DNA of 64,000 nucleotides from Castor canadensis (Eukaryota > Chordata > Mammalia > Rodentia > Castoridae), in NCBI RefSeq assembly GCF_047511655.1, contig NC_133398.1:56518638-56582637 (forward strand), read 5' to 3'. Position 1 is the stretch's first letter. Each line of letters begins with the position of its first letter. A model generated the notes under the pieces. It was given only the letters and a program-made list of their open reading frames with translations, did not search any database and was not told the DNA's origin. The position numbers and the translations under genes are program-made. Positions 58,011 through 64,000 of this stretch are shown here, piece after piece.

Positions 58011-58806
58011 AGGGTTACAGATGTTTTCTGTGTTTGAAATTGAGGTGTGAGAGTGAGAAAAAGCAATTTGTTTTTCCTGTACTCATTATGACTTTTAAAA
58101 AATGCTTGTAAGTTTAGTGAGTCATTGCCACCTAGAAATCTTATCATTGTCTTACAATCCTGGTGCTGCAGCTCCACCCTGGGTGCTGGCAGGAACTGGG
58201 CTTAGGCTGCAGAGGAAAGACTGTCTGGGGATGGGACAGTGTTGGCGTGGTGCAGCTGATGACTGGAGTTCACCAGGGGAGGTGCTGCTGATCCCAGCAG
58301 TGCACCAGAACCCAGACACATCAGCAAGAGGTCCCACCTCACAGAGGTAACAGGTCTGAGTGGATACTGACCAGACCGTGAGCAGTACACATTAGCACTG
58401 TGTGTCCCCAGCTCATAGTGGCTTTACCTTTGGAACATTTGAAAGGACACCAAAGAGTCTTCTAACATCTATTAGTTTTTCAAAAATGAAATTACATAAA
58501 AGAGAAGAAATTAAATCTGAAGTTAACCATTTGAAGTTAAGTTAGATCCCTATCTCATTCCAGCCTAAAACTGGTAACCCACCACATGTCCTAGAACCTT
58601 TGCTAAGACCATGAAGGAAAGAAATTTTCCACGTGTACCTCTTTTATAGAATAATAAGTTCATTAAAATGGTAACACTCAGTTGTTGGGCTTTGTATTCT
58701 GTTCATTTGATCTGCGGATCTGTTTGCATAAAAATTGCTCTTGTTTAACTGTTTTAGATATTTTAACGTTAGCATGAATGATCACCAGAAAACAGTGCTC
58801 AGAAGT

Positions 58807-58956
58807 GACTGCTGTTGGCACACACCTGTGATCTAAGTATTCAGAAAGCTGAAGCAGGAGGGTTTGAGTTCAAGGCCAGCTTGAGCCACATAGTGAGTTA
58901 GAGGCCAGCCTGAGCTACATAGCAAGACTCTGAAAAAAATGAAACAGACAAACAAA
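58807..58956 (+). repeat. B1 SINE with internal duplication
   Basis: TTGGCACACACCTGTGATC at the start; GGCCAGCTTGAGCCACATAG repeats as GGCCAGCCTGAGCTACATAG, the internal tandem duplication characteristic of rodent B1. Confidence 0.87.
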
Positions 58957-59045
58957 ATCTCCCACAGAATAGAACACTCCTGTGATAGGGACATTTTTGA
59001 GTTTTGGTTATCAGAAACCCCTTTATATACTTTATTTATTTATTT

Positions 59046-59167
59046 GTTTTTTGAACTCAGGGCTTTCAGGCACTCTACCTCTTGAGCCACACCTTAGTCC
59101 ATTTTGCTCTGGCTATTTTGGAGATGGGGTCTTGTGAACTGTTTGCCTGGGCTGGCCTCGAACCACA
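59046..59167 (-). repeat. Dimeric SINE, truncated
   Basis: Antisense TTGAACTCAGGGCTTTCAGG, CTCTTGAGCCACACC, then GAGATGGGGTCTTGTGAAC and GGGCTGGCCTCGAACC; the outer half of the B1 unit is missing. Confidence 0.83.
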
Positions 59168-59351
59168 AAATGTTACTGTTTTTTCATTCTGGAAACAATA
59201 GTCAACACCACCTCACTTTCTGAGTTCCTAACATTTTCCTTAATTGTCTCTTTAGCTTCTCTCTGGCTGTGTGTATGTGTTATTACAGCATCTTCTTTTT
59301 TTCTAATTTCGAACTTCCCTTCCTGTTCGGTTTAACATATCCAAGGTTTAC

Positions 59352-59661
59352 TGTGTTAATGAATGTTCTCTCATAGAATCTTTGAGATAATTAACATGGA
59401 AACAGAGCAGCTTTATTTTGGAGATTCCAGTCCATGTTTGACTGGCCCCATTGCTGTGGGCCTGTGGTAAGGGAGCACATCAGGGAATGAGCACATAGTG
59501 GTCACATTGCCAGCCAACAAACAAGAGGCAGGAAAGCTGGGTGTGGTAGTCCCAGCACATGAGAGGCTGAAGCAGAAATATCTGAAGTTTGAGGCCAGTT
59601 TGGGCCACATAGTGAGTTCTGGGCCAGCCTGGGCTATATAGTGAGACCCTGTCACAAACAC

Positions 59662-59705
<44 letters not shown>

Positions 59706-59890
59706 AGAGAAAGAGAGAAGTGGAGGGGCTCAGGTCTCACTATCTCCTATAAGGCAAACCCCAGTGACCTAAGTTCGTTTTCCTAGGCCCCACCTCCTAA
59801 ATATTCCATCACCTCCTAAATAGCACCACCCTGGGGGCTATCCTTTATCACATGGGCTTTTGGGAAACATTCAGGATCCAAACTGTTACA
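59352..59890 (-). repeat. MaLR-type LTR, antisense, 5-bp target duplication, B1 inserted
   Basis: Flanked by TTTAC at 59347-59351 and 59891-59895; ends TGTGTTAATG and CTGTTACA. A B1 SINE lies at 59535-59666, followed by (GA)n at 59666-59718. The LTR layout matches 37988-38415. Confidence 0.85.
59535..59666 (+). repeat. B1 SINE with internal duplication
   Basis: GCTGGGTGTGGTAGTCCCAGC; GGCCAGTTTGGGCCACATAG repeated as GGCCAGCCTGGGCTATATAG; ends CCCTGTCACAAACAC followed by a (GA)n tract. Confidence 0.87.
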
Positions 59891-60579
59891 TTTACTCACA
59901 CTAGAATTTATCTTGCTTTTTTAGGAGTCTGGTGTTCATTTAAAAAAATATCCTTTAAGACTGTCTCTGAAACACTTTTGTGTTTCTCTCCCTAGCCCAG
60001 GCTTCTCTCACCTTGGTTGTGGTAACACGCAATAGTAACACCTCATCCAGTAGAGAACCTCACCTTTGCAACACAGAGCCCAGAGCCAGAAGGCATGACA
60101 GCCCATGCTCTAAGAATGGTGTATGTCAGGGATCTCCCTCTAGAGTGCATTTACAGTTGGTTTTGATCTGATTCTAATAAATTTTGCTTTTTTGTCTCTT
60201 GCATAATTTTACCATGTAGTCTACTCTGAAGACTTCTGGAGGTGTTGTGAGGGGGTAGTTATAGATATGGATAATGGCAAAAGTGGTTGTGAAAGAAGAA
60301 AGTAAATATTGTATACAGCTGTTGAGACTGAAAGCACAGCAGTGTGGCTTGGCTTTGCTTAGGTGCATGTGACTACTTGAACTCCAGTCCCAGGCTGCTG
60401 TTTATTGGCTGGGAGGACTGGACCAGTTTCTCTGAGCCTCAGTTTCCTCATCCTGCCATAGGTTTATTAGGAAAGTTACACAAAATTTTATTTAAATGTG
60501 ATAATGGGATTCATACACATAGTAGGTATTCAGTAAATATTGTTATACTTCCGGCTCCCTGTTTTTTAGTTTGGAACCA

Positions 60580-60900
60580 ATAAGAGAGATACATGTTTCC
60601 ATATAAAGAGATTCGATGTAAGGAATTGGCTTATGTGATTATGGAGGCTGAGAAGACTCAAGATTAGCAATTGGAGACATAGGAGAGCTGATGGTGTATT
60701 TCCAGTCTGAGCCCAAGGTTTGAGCACAGAAGAGATGATGGTGTAAGCTTCATTCTGAGTCAGAGTCCACAGGCAGGGCAGGACTGACAGCTCAGCTGGC
60801 AGGCAGTGGGGTAGAGGGAAAACCTGCCTGGACTGTTCCCTCTATTTCCCAACACAGAGAAAGGTGTTCCTGTCACTTAGGCTGCATTACCTAACCTCTC
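60580..60900 (-). repeat. LTR-like mammalian repeat, antisense
   Basis: GGAATTGGCTTATGTGATTATGGAGG and GCAGGGCAGGACTGACAGC resemble the family at 29583. Ends not resolved. Confidence 0.45.
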
Positions 60901-61770
60901 AGAGGGTAAAATGTTGCAGAAATCGTTTGTTGTTCAGTATTGTTCTTTTTAAAAACTGTATGTGATTTTCCTTTGATCAGAAGTACATGTTAATGATTAA
61001 AAATAAAAAATCCTCCTCTGTTGCTTTTTTTGTTTTTCTGTGAACATTCACTGTCCTAATTTTGGAGTTTGTCAATGTTTCTCTCTCATTTTCTGAGATC
61101 CATGATGCTCCGCCATTCCCTTTGTGGTTACTAATCCAGTGGAGCTTTCACCTGGCATGGAATGAGCAGCACATTTTGGTTTTGTGTTTCTAGAGCAGAG
61201 AGCAGCACCTAAATGTCTCTGTTGCAGGATGTGGTCCCACAGCTACCTGATGATTGGTAACATCCAATGAGTGTTTTCTCTTAAATTCCTAATGAAAAGA
61301 TTTATGCTAATGGATAGAAGGGGGTCTTATGTTGTTCTCTTAAGGAAGCAATTTCCTTCTTTTTGTTTCCGCCTAATGGATTTAACTCCTGCACCACTGG
61401 ATCTTTGTGATGACAGCTCTGTCATTTTAAGTATTCTGCGGAATTGCAAACTGCTGGATCATTATAAACTGTTTGCTATTTGGAATGGAGGAAAAATTTG
61501 AGATTCAAAAAAGTTGGTGGCACATTGACCATGTCCTTTAAAAATTTTAAATTATCTGTGAACTTTATGACCTGCTGCACGTTTGGAGGCAACCTCGTAA
61601 GGAGATACTGTAAATTGGACCCATCTCATGAAATGTAGAAATTTGGCTTTACTGTGGTCTCCTGTTCCCTGATTTAACAATTCAATGTGGGTATGTGCTT
61701 CTCCTTCTCTCTCTCCCTCCCTTCTTCCCTCTGTCCTTCCGCCTTCCTTATTCATTTAATTTATTTATTT

Positions 61771-62034
61771 ATCTGGTGGTATTGGGGATTGAATTCAAGG
61801 CCTCATGCTTGTTAGGCAAGTGCTCTTACACTTAAGTTATGCCACAAGCTCTTTTTGCTTTAGTTTGCTTTTTGATAGGATCTGTATCTTTTGCATGGGC
61901 CAACCTCATACTCGCCTGTTTTGTTCTTTGAGATAGGGCCTTGCTGACTGTTTGCAGGCTGGCCTTGAATCATGATCCTCCTATCTCTGCCTTTCAAGTA
62001 GCTGGGATCATGGGCGTGAGCCACCATGCCTGGG
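61771..62034 (-). repeat. Trimeric SINE (B1-B1-ID), middle unit shortened
   Basis: Antisense: ID-like (GGTATTGGGGATTGAATTC), a truncated B1-like piece (TTTTGATAGGATCTGTATC), then a fuller B1-like unit (GAGATAGGGCCTTGCTGAC to CATGGGCGTGAGCCACC). Confidence 0.8.
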
Positions 62035-63359
62035 TCTGGTGCGTGTTTCTTGATGCTTTCGTATTTTTTCCCAGTGTTTGTACACAGTTGTTGTCTCTGA
62101 CAATATGGTGGTCCCATGAAATAAAGTCTGTTTATAAATCAACTGTGTGTGACATGACATGTGAAGAATAAATAAAATGTTTTGGGAGTTCCAGAAGAAC
62201 AGCACTGAGGACAGTGGCTGGAACACAAAACAATGGTGTGGAACACAGATAGGGCTATTGACACAAGTAGAGTTGGGTCACAGAGGATTCTTGGCTCTGT
62301 CAGGGGAATGGGCTAGTCACTTGGACTTGTGACTTGGTATTGCTTTTGATCAAACTCTTTTTCTTAAAGACCAGGAGTCTAATGGGGAGGCCTGGTTAGG
62401 TACTGCTTAATCAACATTGTCTTTTCATGATAGTTTAGAGGAGTCCAGGGAGATAGTTTGCACTTAGTTCCAAGACTGTTAGGACAGATGCAGGTAAATA
62501 TGTTCTCAGTGGTGGCCTTTTATATTCCTTAGCATCTTATTAAAGTTTGGATTTATCCTCCCATAGGAATTTGTAGGTGTTTGCAATGGAATCCTGAGGC
62601 AGTATGAATGCAGTGGTGATGAACTGATCATGTACAAGAACTGCTGTGAATTTGTGCTTACCTGTAGAAAGTGAAATAGGTAGATATTTTTAGCCAGGTA
62701 ATTAGAAGCTTACAAAGGAAATAAAAATATTTTACATTTCTTGTGGACATTTTTCTCCTTCACACTCTCTCTTTTGAATACTAAAGTGTATATTGGTATG
62801 AGATAAGCTTTTTCCATTTTTCTCATTTGGTTAGATGAGTTGATGGTGATGATGAAGTAGTTATCTGTTTTAAGGTTAGTTAAAGGTGAATATTGGTGGA
62901 GGATAGCTAGAAAGCACCTAATTAATGTTTTTCTTAGTATTCACTAAATCTCAATAGTAATTAGGTGGTAACTAGGTTTCTTTTCATTTTTCTCTGCTCT
63001 TTTTTGGCCCCAACTCCTGTCTCCAGATCTGTACTGGGACCTTTTCCCCTCCCATAACCTGATTTTTGTAACCAGGTTGGCAATTATTATATTGTCTTTA
63101 AGATGTTATTGGTATCATTATGTATATTATTATTAAGGAAAGAAAAGATACAATGGGAATGTATAGAAAACTTTGCATAAGGGAAAGAAAAAATAAAACT
63201 GCTCTGCAGGAAGGCACAGTAGGTATTTTGTACTAGGTACTAGGTAGAGAAGAAAAATGTACCTCCCATGAGAACCTTTGTGCTGAGTACTTATATAGAA
63301 CAACTGTATTGCAATATTTATATCTCTTAAATATCTCTATCTTAAGCATATAACTTAGT

Positions 63360-63850
63360 GAATTTCATGTATTTACAGAGTTAGACAACCATCACCGCAA
63401 TGGAATTTAAAAATATTTTTATCACCCAAAAAAGAAATCTGTTCCTTTTTCATTCATTCCTTATTGCCACTCTCAGTGCAAAGCTACCACTGATCTAATT
63501 GTTGTCCAAAGATTTGTCTCTACAGACATTTCATATAAATAGAATTTACCCAGTATGTGTTCTTTTACACCTGGCTTTTGTAGGTCATCCTTGTTGTAGC
63601 ATGTATCAGTACTTCATTTGTTTTTATGGCCAAATAGTAGTCAGTTGTATAGATAGGCCACATTTTATTTGTGGACATTCAGGTTGCTTCCAGTTTAAGG
63701 CTATTATGAATAATACTTCTATGAACAGTCTGTGCATGTAGTATTTGGGTGAACTCAGGTCTTAAATTCTGTGGCATACATACCTAGAAGTGGGACTAAT
63801 AGGTTATATGGTAAACCTATATTTAACTTTTTCACTGTCTTAAGAATTTG
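63360..63850 (-). repeat. L1M 3' UTR, antisense
   Basis: CAACCATCACCGCAATGG, GACATTTCATATAAATAGAAT, GTTGTAGCATGTATCAGTACTTC and GTGGACATTCAGGTTGCTTCC are characteristic of old L1 3' regions. Confidence 0.8.
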
Positions 63851-64000
63851 AATCATAAACTGGTTTGGGGGACTAAATACAAGTTACTCTGTGCCCCCAA
63901 AACTGTTAAGTAGGTGATTTAATATTAAGTGGGTCCATTGGTGGTTCTTAGCTCATTGGTAGAAGCAAATGTAGACTTTTCTCCTATAAATTTGATTTTG

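Larger units (their letters stand above)
54744..64000 (+). other. Intron 2 (partial), repeat-filled
   Basis: Starts with donor GTAAGTAA and runs to the window end. Filled by the repeats listed below; 54744-55377, 60020-60570, 60900-61770 and 62035-63360 show nothing I can assign. Confidence 0.6.

Noticed and set aside
61228..61256. Possible third exon (29 nt between CTGTTGCAG and GTAAC)
   Set aside because: The phase would fit, but the donor is weak, the peptide has no supporting feature and such pairs of sites occur by chance in an intron of this length.

Overview
This is 64 kb of mammalian nuclear DNA, almost certainly from a rodent. It is full of dimeric and trimeric SINEs made of 7SL-derived (B1-type) units joined to a tRNA-derived ID-like unit. 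It also carries L1 tails with a polypurine 3' UTR, MaLR LTRs, MIR and MER5A copies. The ID-like unit (A-box GTGGCTCAAG, B-box GAGTTCAAA) differs from mouse, rat and squirrel ID consensus as I know them and fits a castorimorph such as a beaver. That species call is an inference from repeat style only.

Region 1-13.7 kb is a nest of mobile elements inside one antisense L1. A gammaretrovirus-like provirus on the minus strand fills 1-5595. It has a 650-bp 5' LTR, a primer-binding site that matches tRNA-Gln, an open gag, a gag-pro UGA stop of read-through type, and a pro-pol frame broken by a few lesions. It leaves the window inside integrase, so env and the 3' LTR are not seen. The L1 resumes directly after the LTR. 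It is split again by a solo LTR with a 4-bp target duplication (6198-6639) and by a 6.2-kb element bounded by two diverged LTRs (about 6.87-13.1 kb). That element contains further SINEs and LTRs.

Region 13.7-22.3 kb is intergenic: a solo LTR related to the provirus (14486-14898), SINEs, old LTR-like repeats, an L1 tail with perfect target duplications, and simple repeats. No gene was recognised.

Region 22.3-64 kb holds the 5' end of one cellular gene on the plus strand. A CpG-island promoter leads into a 42-nt coding exon (14 codons) at 22712-22753. A 32-kb repeat-filled intron follows, then a 35-nt exon at 54709-54743, then a second intron that runs past the window end. I could not name the gene. 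No RNA gene, CRISPR array or bacterial feature is present. The most notable observations are a glyco-Gag-like N-terminal extension upstream of gag, the UGA gag-pro junction, the trimeric SINE family, and the nested LTR insertions readable from their target duplications.
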